From NCBI GenBank assembly GCA_016932335.1, contig JAFGCZ010000012.1, positions 186,001 to 250,000 of the forward strand: DNA of 64,000 nucleotides. The letters are read 5' to 3'. Position numbers and translations under genes: made by a program. Within the stretch, counting starts at the first letter, position 1, and each line of letters opens with the position of its first letter. The DNA comes from Opitutales bacterium (GTDB lineage: Bacteria > Verrucomicrobiota > Verrucomicrobiia > Opitutales > Oceanipulchritudinaceae). The notes beneath the pieces were generated by a model. It saw only the letters and a program-made list of their open reading frames with translations, did not search any database and was not told where the DNA came from. Positions 37,790-48,073 of the stretch are shown piece after piece.

Positions 37790-37990
37790 ACGTATACATG
37801 TCATAGCATGTACTTTGCCATTTTTTTATGTATTCTGTAACTTATTTAATATCAGTTAAAAACGTGCGTTTTGGTTGTCTCATTTGTTATTAAGAGTTCA
37901 TGTTTTAGGAAAATTTTTCCTCGACTTCTTTTTGCTTTCGGCACTGCATTTAGGTTTCGCATTCATTCAGAAAACATTTTATCAAACGCT

Positions 37991-39379
37991 ATGATCACTA
38001 TTCTAAGGGTCGCTGATGCGTTGCTTGCTCAATCGCCGATGGAAACCGTTCAGGTGAGAGGGTGGGTGCGTACTAAGCGTGATTCCAAAACATTCTCATT
38101 CATCGAAATTAATGACGGATCCTGCTTCAAAAATCTTCAGGTTATTGTGGATGCCGCGATTCCGGACAGTTCAAAATTAAGTGAGATCTCTACCGGTGCT
38201 TCCGTTGTTGTTGAAGGAGCTCTGGTTGCCTCCAAAGGGGGTGGCCAAGCCTGGGAAGTTGTTGCCGCATCGCTGACGCTTCTTGGGGCTGCGGACAATT
38301 CTTTCCCTTTGCAGAAGAAGGGACATTCTCCCGAGTTTCTCCGCAGTATTGCCCACCTGCGCCCAAGAACAAATCTCTTTGGTTCTGTTTTTCGTGTCCG
38401 TTCCCGCCTGTCTTATGCGGTGCATAATTTCTTTCAGGAGCGTGGCTTCTTTTATGTGCATACCCCCATTATAACCTCTAGTGACTGTGAGGGTGCAGGG
38501 GAAATGTTCCGTGTGACTACTTTGAATCAGGACAACTTGCCCAAAGATGAAAATGGTGCTGTGGATTATTCTCAGGATTTCTTTGCCAAACCCACATACT
38601 TAACCGTCAGTGGTCAGTTGGAAGGGGAAACTTTGGCGTGTGCTATGGGAAGCATTTATACCTTTGGGCCTACTTTCCGTGCGGAAAATTCCCATACCAA
38701 GCGACATGCCAGTGAGTTTTGGATGATTGAACCGGAAATGGCCTTTTGCGACTTGTTCGGTGACATGGACATGGCCGAAACCTTCGTAAAATACTTGGTG
38801 GCCGATATCCTCGATAACTGCCCCGATGAAATAGAATTTTTCAATAAATTCATCGATAAAGGTTTGGTTGAACGCTTGCAGTTTGTTCGGGAAAAACCAT
38901 TCCAGCGCGTTTCCTATACCGAAGCAGTCGATTTGCTCATCAAGTCCGGCAAGTCCTTTGAGTTTCCTGTTGCCTATGGGATAAACCTGCAGAGTGAACA
39001 CGAGCGTTACCTTTCTGAGGAATGCTTTAAGTGCCCTGTAACGATCTATAACTATCCCAAGGAAATTAAGCCTTTCTATATGCGCTTGAACGACGACGAT
39101 AAAACCGTTGCCGCGATGGATGTTATTGTTCCGGGAATCGGGGAAATCGTTGGGGGTAGCCAGCGTGAAGAACGTTTGCAGGTTCTTCTTGATAATATGA
39201 AACGCCACGATCTGGGAGAAGAGGGATACCAGTGGTACATAGATTTGCGTAAATTCGGATCTGTTCCGCACAGCGGTTTTGGGCTTGGATTTGAGCGCAT
39301 GCTGATGTTCGTCACCGGCGTAGCCAATATTCGAGACGTCATTCCATTTCCGAGAACTCCGGGTTCTGCTGATTTTTAA
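37991..39379 (+). CDS. asnS: Asparaginyl-tRNA synthetase
   Basis: Start at ATG 37991; class II motifs [88 protein letters not shown]. Confidence 0.95.
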   Translation: MITILRVADALLAQSPMETVQVRGWVRTKRDSKTFSFIEINDGSCFKNLQVIVDAAIPDSSKLSEISTGASVVVEGALVASKGGGQAWEVVAASLTLLGAADNSFPLQKKGHSPEFLRSIAHLRPRTNLFGSVFRVRSRLSYAVHNFFQERGFFYVHTPIITSSDCEGAGEMFRVTTLNQDNLPKDENGAVDYSQDFFAKPTYLTVSGQLEGETLACAMGSIYTFGPTFRAENSHTKRHASEFWMIEPEMAFCDLFGDMDMAETFVKYLVADILDNCPDEIEFFNKFIDKGLVERLQFVREKPFQRVSYTEAVDLLIKSGKSFEFPVAYGINLQSEHERYLSEECFKCPVTIYNYPKEIKPFYMRLNDDDKTVAAMDVIVPGIGEIVGGSQREERLQVLLDNMKRHDLGEEGYQWYIDLRKFGSVPHSGFGLGFERMLMFVTGVANIRDVIPFPRTPGSADF

Positions 39380-39390
39380 TGTTACAAGGT

Positions 39391-39418
39391 GGGAGGTAAT
39401 AGACCTCCCGCCTTTTTT
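39391..39418 (+). terminator. Terminator after asnS, abutting the next CDS
   Basis: gggaggtaatagacctcccgcctttttt; next ATG at 39419. Confidence 0.65.
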
Positions 39419-40387
39419 ATGTATCCTCCTTATCGAGCACCTGTTTATTTGCGCGGAGGCCATATGCAAACGATATGGCCCAATCTTTTTCGTCGTATTG
39501 ATGCCGTTGTCTGTGGACGGCAGAGAGCGCGTCTGTCGCTTCCTGATGGGGATTTTCTGGATGTGGACTGTTACCGCACCAGGGCGTCCCGGGTGGCGAT
39601 TGTCGGGCACGGTCTGGAAGGGAATTCCTGCCGTACTTACGTACTGGGGATGGTTCGTTGCCTGCTGCGGCATGGTTGGGATGTTATTGCCTGGAATTGC
39701 CGGGGATGCAGCGGAGAGGTGAACCGTTCCCTGCGGATGTATCATAGTGGCGCCACAGAGGATTTGCATCAAGTCGTGTTCTATGCTGCGGCTCTCGGGT
39801 ACGAATCCATGGCGTTGGTTGGATCCAGTATGGGAGGGAATCTCATTCTAAAATACTTGGGGGAGCGGAAATTTTCTATTCCTCCATCACTCAAGGGAGC
39901 TGTCGCTTATTCTGTCCCGTGCGATTTGGCCGGTTCTTCCCGCAAGTTGTCGGAGCGGGGAAATGGGTTCTATTCCAAAAGGTTTTTAAGGAAGCTGGAG
40001 CAAAAATTGAGAATAAAGGCGTTGTCTTTTCCAGATCAGATCGATCTGAGTAGGCTTTCCTCCATCAAAACGCTTGCTGGGTTTGATGACTGTTACACTG
40101 CTCCTTTGCATGGCTTCTCCGGTAGCCATGAGTATTATCAGCAGTGCAGCAGTAAACAGTTTATTCCATCAATCGAGGTGCCAACGCTTATCTTTAACTC
40201 CTTGAACGATCCTTTTCTCTCGGAGTCCTGCCATCCAGTTGATGAGGCTGCGGGAAACCTCGTAGTTACGCTCGAGCTTCTCGCGGAGGGAGGGCATGTG
40301 GGCTTTGTCGGGTGCGGTGATGCTCAAGGCGCTTACTGGTCGGAGCTCCGAACGGCTCATTTTCTCCAGCAATGCCTGTCCTGTTAA
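39419..40387 (+). CDS. YheT-family alpha/beta hydrolase
   Basis: MYPPYRAPVYLRGGHMQTIWPNLFRR; GHGLEGNSCRTYVLGMVRCLLRHGWDVIAWNCRGCSGEVNRS; LVGSSMGGNLILKYLGE. Confidence 0.9.
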   Translation: MYPPYRAPVYLRGGHMQTIWPNLFRRIDAVVCGRQRARLSLPDGDFLDVDCYRTRASRVAIVGHGLEGNSCRTYVLGMVRCLLRHGWDVIAWNCRGCSGEVNRSLRMYHSGATEDLHQVVFYAAALGYESMALVGSSMGGNLILKYLGERKFSIPPSLKGAVAYSVPCDLAGSSRKLSERGNGFYSKRFLRKLEQKLRIKALSFPDQIDLSRLSSIKTLAGFDDCYTAPLHGFSGSHEYYQQCSSKQFIPSIEVPTLIFNSLNDPFLSESCHPVDEAAGNLVVTLELLAEGGHVGFVGCGDAQGAYWSELRTAHFLQQCLSC

Positions 40388-40476
40388 TTGTTAGAGGAGG
40401 GTAGGATGGCGTTGACTCTTTCCTCCTCACAAACATATAAATACTTTCTTACACATAAACTCTCCATCTTCTAATC

Positions 40477-42132
40477 ATGGCAACACCAGCATTTAACTAT
40501 CAGGATCCCTTCCCTTTAGCGAAGGACGATACCGAATATCGTCTGCTTACCAATGAGTATGTGGAAACCGCAGAGTTCGAAGGTCAGGAAATTCTCAAAA
40601 TCAAGCCGGAGGCTTTGACGCTGATCGCTCAGGCCGGAATGCGCGATGTATCCTTCTTTCTCAGAGAAGTTCACCTCAAGCAGGTGGCTGCTATTCTGGA
40701 CGACCCTGAGGCATCGGTGAACGACCGTAATGTTGCATTGACCATGCTCCGCAATGCTGAAGTCAGTGCCAATGGGGTGCTTCCTTTCTGTCAGGATACC
40801 GGAACCGCTATTATTGTCGGCAAAAAAGGCCAGAATGTCTGGACCGGTGTAGAAGATGCCGAATACCTTTCCAAGGGTGTTTACAACACCTATACTCAGG
40901 AAAATCTGCGCTATTCGCAAACGATTCCTCTGGACATGTATAAGGAGAAGAACTCCGGCTGCAACCTTCCCGCGCAAATCGACCTCTATGCAACCAAGGG
41001 TTCTGAGTATAAGTTCCTCTTTGTTGCCAAGGGGGGCGGTTCTGCCAACAAGACCTATCTCTATCAGGAGACCAAGGCTCTACTGAATCCCGTAAGCTTG
41101 AAGAAGTTCCTTATTCAGAAGATGGGCACCTTAGGAACCGCGGCATGCCCTCCCTACCATATTGCCATTGTCATCGGTGGAACCTCGGCTGAGACAAACC
41201 TTAAGACGGTTAAGCTCGCCAGCACCCATTATTACGATGAGCTTCCTACTGAAGGAAATGATGGAGGCCAGGCTTTTCGCGATGTGGCGCTGGAGGCTGA
41301 ATTGCTCAAAGCAACTCAGGAAATGGGTTATGGTGCTCAGTTTGGTGGCAAGTATTTTGCGCTGGATGTTCGAGTCATTCGCCTTCCCCGTCACGGTGCT
41401 TCTTGCCCGGTAGGGCTTGGTGTTTCCTGCTCTGCCGACCGCAACATGAAAGCCAAGATTAACAAGGATGGTATCTGGCTGGAAAAGCTTGAAGCCAATC
41501 CCGGTCGCTTTATCCCTGATGCGCTTCGCGATAAGGATGATGTGGGCGTTGTCTGCATTGATTTGAATCGTCCGATGAAAGATATTTTAGCTGAGTTGAC
41601 GCAATATCCTATTAAGACGCAATTGAGCCTCAATGGTACCATTATTGTTGCCCGCGATATTGCCCATGCTAAACTTAAGGAACGTCTCGACAGTGGGGAA
41701 GGGCTTCCTGAATACTTTAAGAATCATCCTGTTTATTACGCAGGTCCGGCAAAAACACCGCAAGGCATGCCCTCCGGTTCTTTTGGGCCGACAACTGCCG
41801 GTCGTATGGATTCCTATGTGGGTCCATTCCAGGAGCAGGGTGGTTCTATGATTATGATCGCCAAGGGCAATCGTAGTCAGGAGGTTACCGACGCCTGTCA
41901 GCAATTTGGAGGCTTCTATTTGGGCTCCATTGGTGGCCCGGCTGCTCTCTTGGCTCAGGATAATATTCGCAAGGTTGAATTGCTTGAATACCCGGAACTG
42001 GGAATGGAAGCGATTTGGAAGATTGAAGTTGAGAACTTCCCCGCATTTATCCTCGTAGATGATAAGGGGAATGACTTCTTTTCGGAAATTCGCAATCAGT
42101 GCGAACTTTGTGTGGCCAATGTAAAAGGCTGA
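40477..42132 (+). CDS. fumA: Class I (Fe-S) fumarate hydratase
   Basis: 551 aa; [74 protein letters not shown]. Confidence 0.93.
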   Translation: MATPAFNYQDPFPLAKDDTEYRLLTNEYVETAEFEGQEILKIKPEALTLIAQAGMRDVSFFLREVHLKQVAAILDDPEASVNDRNVALTMLRNAEVSANGVLPFCQDTGTAIIVGKKGQNVWTGVEDAEYLSKGVYNTYTQENLRYSQTIPLDMYKEKNSGCNLPAQIDLYATKGSEYKFLFVAKGGGSANKTYLYQETKALLNPVSLKKFLIQKMGTLGTAACPPYHIAIVIGGTSAETNLKTVKLASTHYYDELPTEGNDGGQAFRDVALEAELLKATQEMGYGAQFGGKYFALDVRVIRLPRHGASCPVGLGVSCSADRNMKAKINKDGIWLEKLEANPGRFIPDALRDKDDVGVVCIDLNRPMKDILAELTQYPIKTQLSLNGTIIVARDIAHAKLKERLDSGEGLPEYFKNHPVYYAGPAKTPQGMPSGSFGPTTAGRMDSYVGPFQEQGGSMIMIAKGNRSQEVTDACQQFGGFYLGSIGGPAALLAQDNIRKVELLEYPELGMEAIWKIEVENFPAFILVDDKGNDFFSEIRNQCELCVANVKG

Positions 42133-42149
42133 AACTGATTTTCCTATGC

Positions 42150-42181
42150 AAGAGGCAGGTCGTTTGACCTGTCTCTTTTTA
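42150..42181 (+). terminator. Terminator after fumarase
   Basis: agaggcaggtcgtttgacctgtctcttttta. Confidence 0.75.
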
Positions 42182-42278
42182 GTTTGTTCAGTAAATGCAT
42201 CGAAATATTTTCCGAATATATAAATAAAAAGGAGATTGTTTCCTTTACAGATAATACGATATGACCTAGCGTTTGGGT

Positions 42279-43106
42279 ATGGGAAGTTATCCTGCAACGC
42301 CAACATGTGTCTCTCTACTGCGTTCCTACTATCCTAGCCTTACCGCAAAAGAGCGTGTAGTGGCTTCTTATATCATGAATAACACTCATGTTATTCGTGA
42401 ATCTATCACACATGTGGCACGGGAGTGTAAGGTTAGCTACGGAACGATTGACCGTCTCTGTAAGCGGCTTGGTTTGAGTGGATTTCAGGAGCTGAAAATC
42501 CGTATGGCCTCGGAGCACGGGGAGGAAGAATCCATTGCTGCCGATGATACTGCACTTAAAGTGCGGATGAAGAAGGCCGTTAAGGATATCCATCAGACTG
42601 TAGAACTCCTCTCTGAAGAGAGCCTTAATAATGCGGCCAAAGCTATTGCCGATGCAGACAGCGTTCTAGTCTGTTCGTTAGCCAGTTCTTTGGGCACGGC
42701 TGTGGGGGTGCACTATCGTCTCTCGCGTTTTGGCATTCGCAGCGATTGTCCTGTTGATACCTACCAGCAGCGTTATCGGGCGGCTACGCTGACGGTGGAT
42801 GATGTTGCGCTTGTTATTTCCTATTCCGGTGCCTCAAAAGAACTTTTGCGAGTTGCCCAGTTGTCGAAGCATCAGGGTGCAAAAGTGATTGCACTGAGCA
42901 ATTATCTCGAATCACCCATTACTGAGGAGGCAGACATCCTCTTGCTTTCAGGAATTGAGAGTAATCCCATGGGGGAGGAGGTTGCCTCAAAAGTAGCCAT
43001 GGAATTTATTGTAACCGAACTGTTCGAACGAATCTTTGCTTTGGATAATCGTTTTGCGTCTAACCTGCTGAAAACATTCACGGCTGCCGCTGAAAGTCAA
43101 ATGTGA
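42279..43106 (+). CDS. MurR/RpiR family transcriptional regulator (HTH plus SIS domain)
   Basis: SYYPSLTAKERVVASYIMNNTHVIRESITHVARECKVSYGTIDRLCKRLGLSGFQELKI; SIS domain DDVALVISYSGASKELLRVAQLSKHQGAKVIALSNY. Confidence 0.92.
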   Translation: MGSYPATPTCVSLLRSYYPSLTAKERVVASYIMNNTHVIRESITHVARECKVSYGTIDRLCKRLGLSGFQELKIRMASEHGEEESIAADDTALKVRMKKAVKDIHQTVELLSEESLNNAAKAIADADSVLVCSLASSLGTAVGVHYRLSRFGIRSDCPVDTYQQRYRAATLTVDDVALVISYSGASKELLRVAQLSKHQGAKVIALSNYLESPITEEADILLLSGIESNPMGEEVASKVAMEFIVTELFERIFALDNRFASNLLKTFTAAAESQM

Positions 43107-43174
43107 CTTTTTAGACAATGCTTTTTAAGTGATAAAAGCAAGATGGCTAAACGTTAACGGAATTGTTCCGTAAA

Positions 43175-43888
43175 CTAAAAGTCGATACGATCGATATTTG
43201 TAGTGAAAAAGTGGGCGCGTATTTGCGCACTGATTTCGTTGGCCGCTTCCACAACATGCTCCCATGGCATGGCCGCATTTCCTTGCAGTACCAGCAGGCA
43301 ATTGGATGTTTTTAAATCAATCAGAGTTTTTATGGACTGTTTTACATCCATGCGGCAGAGCACATCTCCAGACTGATCAAAGTATCCGTATTCGCCTTGA
43401 GGAAGCTCAATAGGCACTTCTGAGCCCAAACCATTAAACATTTCCTTTCCTTTACTGATGCGCAGATGCATTCCTCCCTCAATCTTATCCATGTCGTGTC
43501 CTCCCATGGAGAGCATATATTTGATGGAAACCGCATTGTAGAGGTCTACAATGGCATTGATACTTGGCAGGTTTTGCTTTTTCAGTACGTAGCTCAGCAA
43601 GTTTTCCGAAGAGGCAATGAACTTCTTGTTAGATTTACCAATACTGGTATGCAATTCCCTATAGCCTAGTAAATATGGGTGGCCATTGATGGTTTCTCTG
43701 GTGATGCTGCTGAGCACTTCATGCACCGTCTTCTGCACGTAGGAATGCACGGCTGTGTGGTCGGTGCAGTTGAGTATATTGCGGATGAGGAGAATACATC
43801 CGTGAAGTCCCAATAACTTGGCTTCATTACTGATTTGAAAATGTGGTATATAATAGTCGATGTTTTCGACAACGGAATGGAGATTCAT
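43175..43888 (-). CDS. B3/B4 tRNA-binding-domain protein (PheT-like stand-alone domain)
   Basis: LPSINAIVDLYNAVSIKYMLSMGGHDMDKIEGGMHLRISKGKEMFNGLGS...PQGEYGYFDQSGDVLCRMDVKQS resembles B3/B4 domain proteins. Confidence 0.7.
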   Translation of the reverse strand: MNLHSVVENIDYYIPHFQISNEAKLLGLHGCILLIRNILNCTDHTAVHSYVQKTVHEVLSSITRETINGHPYLLGYRELHTSIGKSNKKFIASSENLLSYVLKKQNLPSINAIVDLYNAVSIKYMLSMGGHDMDKIEGGMHLRISKGKEMFNGLGSEVPIELPQGEYGYFDQSGDVLCRMDVKQSIKTLIDLKTSNCLLVLQGNAAMPWEHVVEAANEISAQIRAHFFTTNIDRIDF

Positions 43889-43992
43889 AACCCCTTCTTT
43901 TAGCAGGTTTGAGGCCGTTTTGTTTTAGTTGGGAAGATTGAATCAAAATTGAATGATTCTCTGACGTTTCTGTTTGCTTTTTTGGATTGGAC

Positions 43993-44030
43993 CAAAAAAA
44001 AGCACCTCCGTTTTCTCGAAGATGCTTTTT
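43993..44030 (-). terminator. Terminator downstream of 607-aa gene
   Basis: Minus strand: aaaaagcatcttcgagaaaacggaggtgcttttttttgg, imperfect stem plus T-run. Confidence 0.6.
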
Positions 44031-44050
44031 GTCTCTACCTAAAAGTATTT

Positions 44051-45874
44051 TTATACACTTTGCAGTGCAGTCGATAAACGTTCAATCTTCTCGGTTATCC
44101 GATCATGCAAATCCGAGAGCTTTCCTCTGGCTGTTCTTACAAACTGCCTGAGTGATTCCAGATTTTCTCCGGCGTAGGCACTACTTTCAGCTACTTCTTC
44201 GCAATCGGAAATTCCCTCTTCCAGGTTCTTGTGGAATCCAAGCAATGATCTAGCTTCTGCTGGGGAAGTGGCTTTATTCAGTTCTTTTTCCAGATACTCA
44301 AGGTTCATGCGTGCTTCAGAGGCAAACATGTGAGGCCTTTCCGGTGCTTCAAGAGAAGGGCCTCTTCCATAGATGTGGTCGATCATCTCATCTAACGAAT
44401 AAGTGCGGTTGAACCACGCGATATTGGGACCCGGGCATATGCTCTGCGGAGCTCCTTGGTAGCGGGCAATTCCGAGATTGATTAAAGCGCTGTTTCCCAG
44501 CTGATGGCAGATGCAGTGGGGTTCCAATGCGGCCTGTTTGGCTTTGACCTTTTCAGCCTCCGACATATCGGATGCTTCGATTTCCTTCAGACGCAACAAT
44601 TGAAATTCTGTAGATGCCGTGCACAAGGCTCTTTCACCATAGTCATTACGCAGACGTACATGGCCTTTGGGACATCCTGAACCGGGCTTTCCCTGGGCAA
44701 TGCGCAGCTCGGCATGTTTGTGTGCCGGAGAGTTTTTCAACGTATTGAAGGGAACTCCAAGAGGCGAGTTGTTGCCGAGCTCAAGATCATTCTCGGTTGC
44801 CTGGACTAATTGCTGGCGAAGCTGTTCGTCAACCGGAGATGCTTCTGGAACAAGCAAAAAGGGCGTTGCCCATCCTGTTCCGTCCATTCCATAATACTCC
44901 CGCAGGCGTTTATCTTCTCCAGAATTTCCGATACCTCCTTGTACGGTTACACGGACATGGGATTCTTTTTCCGGATAACTGAAGCCCATCTTTTCATAGG
45001 CCGATTTTACCATATCCTGAAGCTGTTGGCCGAGGTCGTGACGCTTTTCTTGAAAGGCTTTCAGGATGGAGGGCAGAATTTGGCAACCGGAGGCGAATGC
45101 ATGCCCACCACAATTTAATCCGGATTCAATGCGGAATTCACTGACTTCTAATCCTTTTTTGGCGAGAAATTTGCCCTGAGTCAGCGCAGAGCGAAAATCA
45201 CTGATTTTTACGACGATGCGTTTTTTCAGTTCTCCGTTACAGTCGCGATAAAAATCTTTAAATTGAGAGGTGTATGCGTAAAGCGACTGGTTGATCCCTG
45301 CGGAAAAGACAACCGCAGATTCAAGTTTGCTGAGTGCGAATCCGCGCAGTGCGGCTTTGGCATCGCTGAATTCTTCGCCCAGTGTCTTTCCGTAGCGGTC
45401 TTCATTTTTGCGATCAAGCTTAACCATGATGTTCACATCAATGGAGCCCGGTCGCATCTCCTTTGTCAGCGCTTCATGCAGTTGATCGCGTTCTTTCCCG
45501 GGAGTCATTTGCATCAACTCCAAAAAACTTTTTTTCAGAAGACTGGTTTCCGGTAGCAATTCGAAATATCTGCGTTTTTCCGATGTTTCAAAAATGGACT
45601 GCGAACGGATTTCATTCATCCGTTTGCTGACGATATCACCAACCATGTTCAGGTAAGCGGTTATTCTTCTGGCTCTCCCATCTTCTTCATTTCGCCCGAT
45701 TGGTTCAAAGTGCAATTCATAAACCTTGCAGTAATGTGCCCGTAAACGTTCCAGCAGCATGTCATCAACCAAAGAGATTACGGAAGATATCCCCAAGTGC
45801 GCAACGCGAATGGGAGTGTCTGCAGTATATCCGGTACCCATAACAGGGATATGGAAAGAATGGGTGTTTTGCAT
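44051..45874 (-). CDS. Conserved 607-aa protein; possible TIM-barrel flavoprotein (nitronate monooxygenase/PfaD-like) with Cys-rich C-terminal region
   Basis: IPVMGTGYTADTPIRVAHLGISSVISLVDD, SGLNCGGHAFASGCQ, RVTVQGGIGNSGEDKRLREYYGMDGTGWATPFLLVPEA resemble 2-nitropropane dioxygenase-type barrels; Cys motifs GSGCPKGH, ALC, PHCICHQ, ICPGPN. Confidence 0.5.
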   Translation of the reverse strand: MQNTHSFHIPVMGTGYTADTPIRVAHLGISSVISLVDDMLLERLRAHYCKVYELHFEPIGRNEEDGRARRITAYLNMVGDIVSKRMNEIRSQSIFETSEKRRYFELLPETSLLKKSFLELMQMTPGKERDQLHEALTKEMRPGSIDVNIMVKLDRKNEDRYGKTLGEEFSDAKAALRGFALSKLESAVVFSAGINQSLYAYTSQFKDFYRDCNGELKKRIVVKISDFRSALTQGKFLAKKGLEVSEFRIESGLNCGGHAFASGCQILPSILKAFQEKRHDLGQQLQDMVKSAYEKMGFSYPEKESHVRVTVQGGIGNSGEDKRLREYYGMDGTGWATPFLLVPEASPVDEQLRQQLVQATENDLELGNNSPLGVPFNTLKNSPAHKHAELRIAQGKPGSGCPKGHVRLRNDYGERALCTASTEFQLLRLKEIEASDMSEAEKVKAKQAALEPHCICHQLGNSALINLGIARYQGAPQSICPGPNIAWFNRTYSLDEMIDHIYGRGPSLEAPERPHMFASEARMNLEYLEKELNKATSPAEARSLLGFHKNLEEGISDCEEVAESSAYAGENLESLRQFVRTARGKLSDLHDRITEKIERLSTALQSV

Positions 45875-46065
45875 GTTTTTGATATTTCTTTGTTAACGGG
45901 GTAAGTTTGTCCGGTTATCATATCGGATCGTTTTGTTGTATCTTGTTTAACTTTGGCTTTTAATCAAGCATCAAGCAGTAACTCTTTTGGTTTTATGATG
46001 AATATAATTGGCTTATATCTCTTTCTTGGGTATTCTTTTATGTAGAAACCTAAATACCCCTGCTT

Positions 46066-47328
46066 ATGATTTCATCCCTCAATACGTCTCCTGTTTTTTC
46101 TATGGCTTGTCGGCAATTTGAGAGAGCCGCTGATTTACTCAATCTGCCGACGGATTTGCGTGAGCGCCTTAAATACCCCAAAAGAGCCATGTCTGTTTCA
46201 TTGCCGGTTCGTATGGATAATGGCGATGTTCGCCTTTTTGAAGGATACCGCGTCCAACATCACCTTACTATGGGGCCGACAAAGGGAGGGTTGCGTTTTC
46301 ACCCGGATGTTTGTTTGGGGGAAGTTGCTGCATTGGCTATGTGGATGAGTTGGAAATGTGCTTTGGTAGGCCTTCCCTATGGCGGTGCTAAAGGTGGCAT
46401 TCGATTTGATCCAGCAGCTCATTCACAGGCTGAAGTTGAACGTATTTCCAGACGGTTTATGCAGGAAATGATTCCCTTTGTGGGGCCGAATGTTGATGTG
46501 ATGGCCCCGGATGTTGGAAGTAATCCTCAGGTTATGGCCTGGATGATGGATACTTATTCCAATCACGCAGGCCATTCTGTTCCAGCTATTGTTACCGGAA
46601 AACCGGTTGAGATCGGAGGTTCTCTGGGGCGTCTCGAGGCCACTGGAAGAGGAGTGGCCTATCTTGTCAAGCGGTATCTGGAAGGAGCAGGGTATAAAAT
46701 GGGACAGGTGAGTGTTGCTATCCAGGGATATGGAAATGTTGGCTCTCAGGCTGCCTTGGGTCTATCCGGTTATGGTGCCAAAATTATTGCTATCAGCGAT
46801 GTTTCCGGGGCTTATTATGATCCCTCGGGAATAGATGTCCACGAAGCGCTGCGTTACGGGCACCTCCATAAAACACTCGATGGATGGAACGGAGCTGAAA
46901 AAATTACCAATGAAGAACTCCTTGAGCTGGAATGTACGGTTCTTATTCCTGCCGCGTTGGAGCGCGTTATTACCTCGGAAAATGCGTCCCGAATAAAATG
47001 CAAATTCTTGGCAGAAGCCGCCAACGGGCCAACTTCAAATGAAGCAGACCGTATTCTTGAGGATCGGGGTGATGTTGAAGTTATCCCCGATGTGCTTTGC
47101 AATAGTGGAGGTGTCATTGTCTCTTACTTTGAATGGGTTCAAGATATTCAAAGCTTCTTTTGGGAGCACGACGAAATCCTCCATAAGCTTTTTTCAATTC
47201 TGGACAAGGCTCGCTATGAAGTTGAGTGCCAAAAAGAAACGCTGGGTGTTTCCAGGCGAATGGCAGCCCTGACGCTTGGCATCAGTAAAGTTGCCCGGGC
47301 AAAAGAACTGCGCGGTCTTTTCCCCTGA
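46066..47328 (+). CDS. gdhA: Glu/Leu/Phe/Val dehydrogenase
   Basis: GYRVQHHLTMGPTKGGLRFHPDVCLGEVAALAMWMSWKCALVGLPYGGAKGGIRFDP; VAIQGYGNVGSQAALGL. Confidence 0.94.
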   Translation: MISSLNTSPVFSMACRQFERAADLLNLPTDLRERLKYPKRAMSVSLPVRMDNGDVRLFEGYRVQHHLTMGPTKGGLRFHPDVCLGEVAALAMWMSWKCALVGLPYGGAKGGIRFDPAAHSQAEVERISRRFMQEMIPFVGPNVDVMAPDVGSNPQVMAWMMDTYSNHAGHSVPAIVTGKPVEIGGSLGRLEATGRGVAYLVKRYLEGAGYKMGQVSVAIQGYGNVGSQAALGLSGYGAKIIAISDVSGAYYDPSGIDVHEALRYGHLHKTLDGWNGAEKITNEELLELECTVLIPAALERVITSENASRIKCKFLAEAANGPTSNEADRILEDRGDVEVIPDVLCNSGGVIVSYFEWVQDIQSFFWEHDEILHKLFSILDKARYEVECQKETLGVSRRMAALTLGISKVARAKELRGLFP

Positions 47329-47333
47329 TAAAC

Positions 47334-47750
47334 TTAGCTTTGTAGTGTTTTGCGAATCTGGTCTGCTCCTTGGCTGAAATATTTTTCGCCTTTGCACACC
47401 TTCATAATGGCATTTTTGAGTTCTTCCAAGCCATAGGCTTTTTCCACAAACCCATCGGCGTCGAAGTCGAGGGCCATCTTTACCGTGGATGGATCCAGGG
47501 ATCCGGTGAAGATGAGAATATGCATGTCGGGAAGTTTTCTTCTCAGAAGCGTCAACAGTTCCAAGCCGTTGATTTCCGGGAGGCGAATGTCCAGAATCAA
47601 AATGTCTGGCTTTTTCTCTAATACGCAGTCCACGGCGATTCGACCGTCTGCGCAGGAGCCCAGATGTTGTAGGTTAGGGATCAGTTTTACGTATTCTTCG
47701 AAGAGTTCGCGTAACAAGGCTTCATCTTCGACCATGTAGATGGTGTTCAT
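47334..47750 (-). CDS. Single-domain response regulator
   Basis: MNTIYMVEDEALLRELFEEYV...PDILILDIRLPEINGLELLTLLRRKLPDMHILIFTG...GFVEKAYGLEELKNAI; receiver domain only. Confidence 0.88.
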   Translation of the reverse strand: MNTIYMVEDEALLRELFEEYVKLIPNLQHLGSCADGRIAVDCVLEKKPDILILDIRLPEINGLELLTLLRRKLPDMHILIFTGSLDPSTVKMALDFDADGFVEKAYGLEELKNAIMKVCKGEKYFSQGADQIRKTLQS

Positions 47751-48073
47751 ATTATTGGGTATAGTGCCTGATTAAAGTAGGGTGAGAATAACTGACGAAT
47801 CCTATCATCTGTTGTCTGAATGACAACTTTAAATGAGTTGGTTCAAGAATTAGTATACACCTGCATCAATATGCGCTTCTTTGATTTATGTTTCTTACTC
47901 TTTGAGGGGATTGTGAAGGGCTTTTTGACGTTTGTTGTTTTTTTTCTAAATAATTGATCAATAGTTGCTTTATCGTATGCTTATGCGGTATTTCCTTTAT
48001 GCTTTTCTTGTTTACATCACCTAGTCGCGTGTTACACTAAGCAACAATAGAAATAATCCCGGTTTCTCCTCGT

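Noticed and set aside
37776-37815. tacatacgtatacatgtcatagcatgtac: palindromic string before the flagellin-like gene
   Set aside because: Short AT/GT-rich half-sites without clear spacing; too weak to call as an operator.
38600-39772. 390-aa minus-strand ORF
   Set aside because: Antisense to asnS and the hydrolase, both clearly coding on the plus strand.
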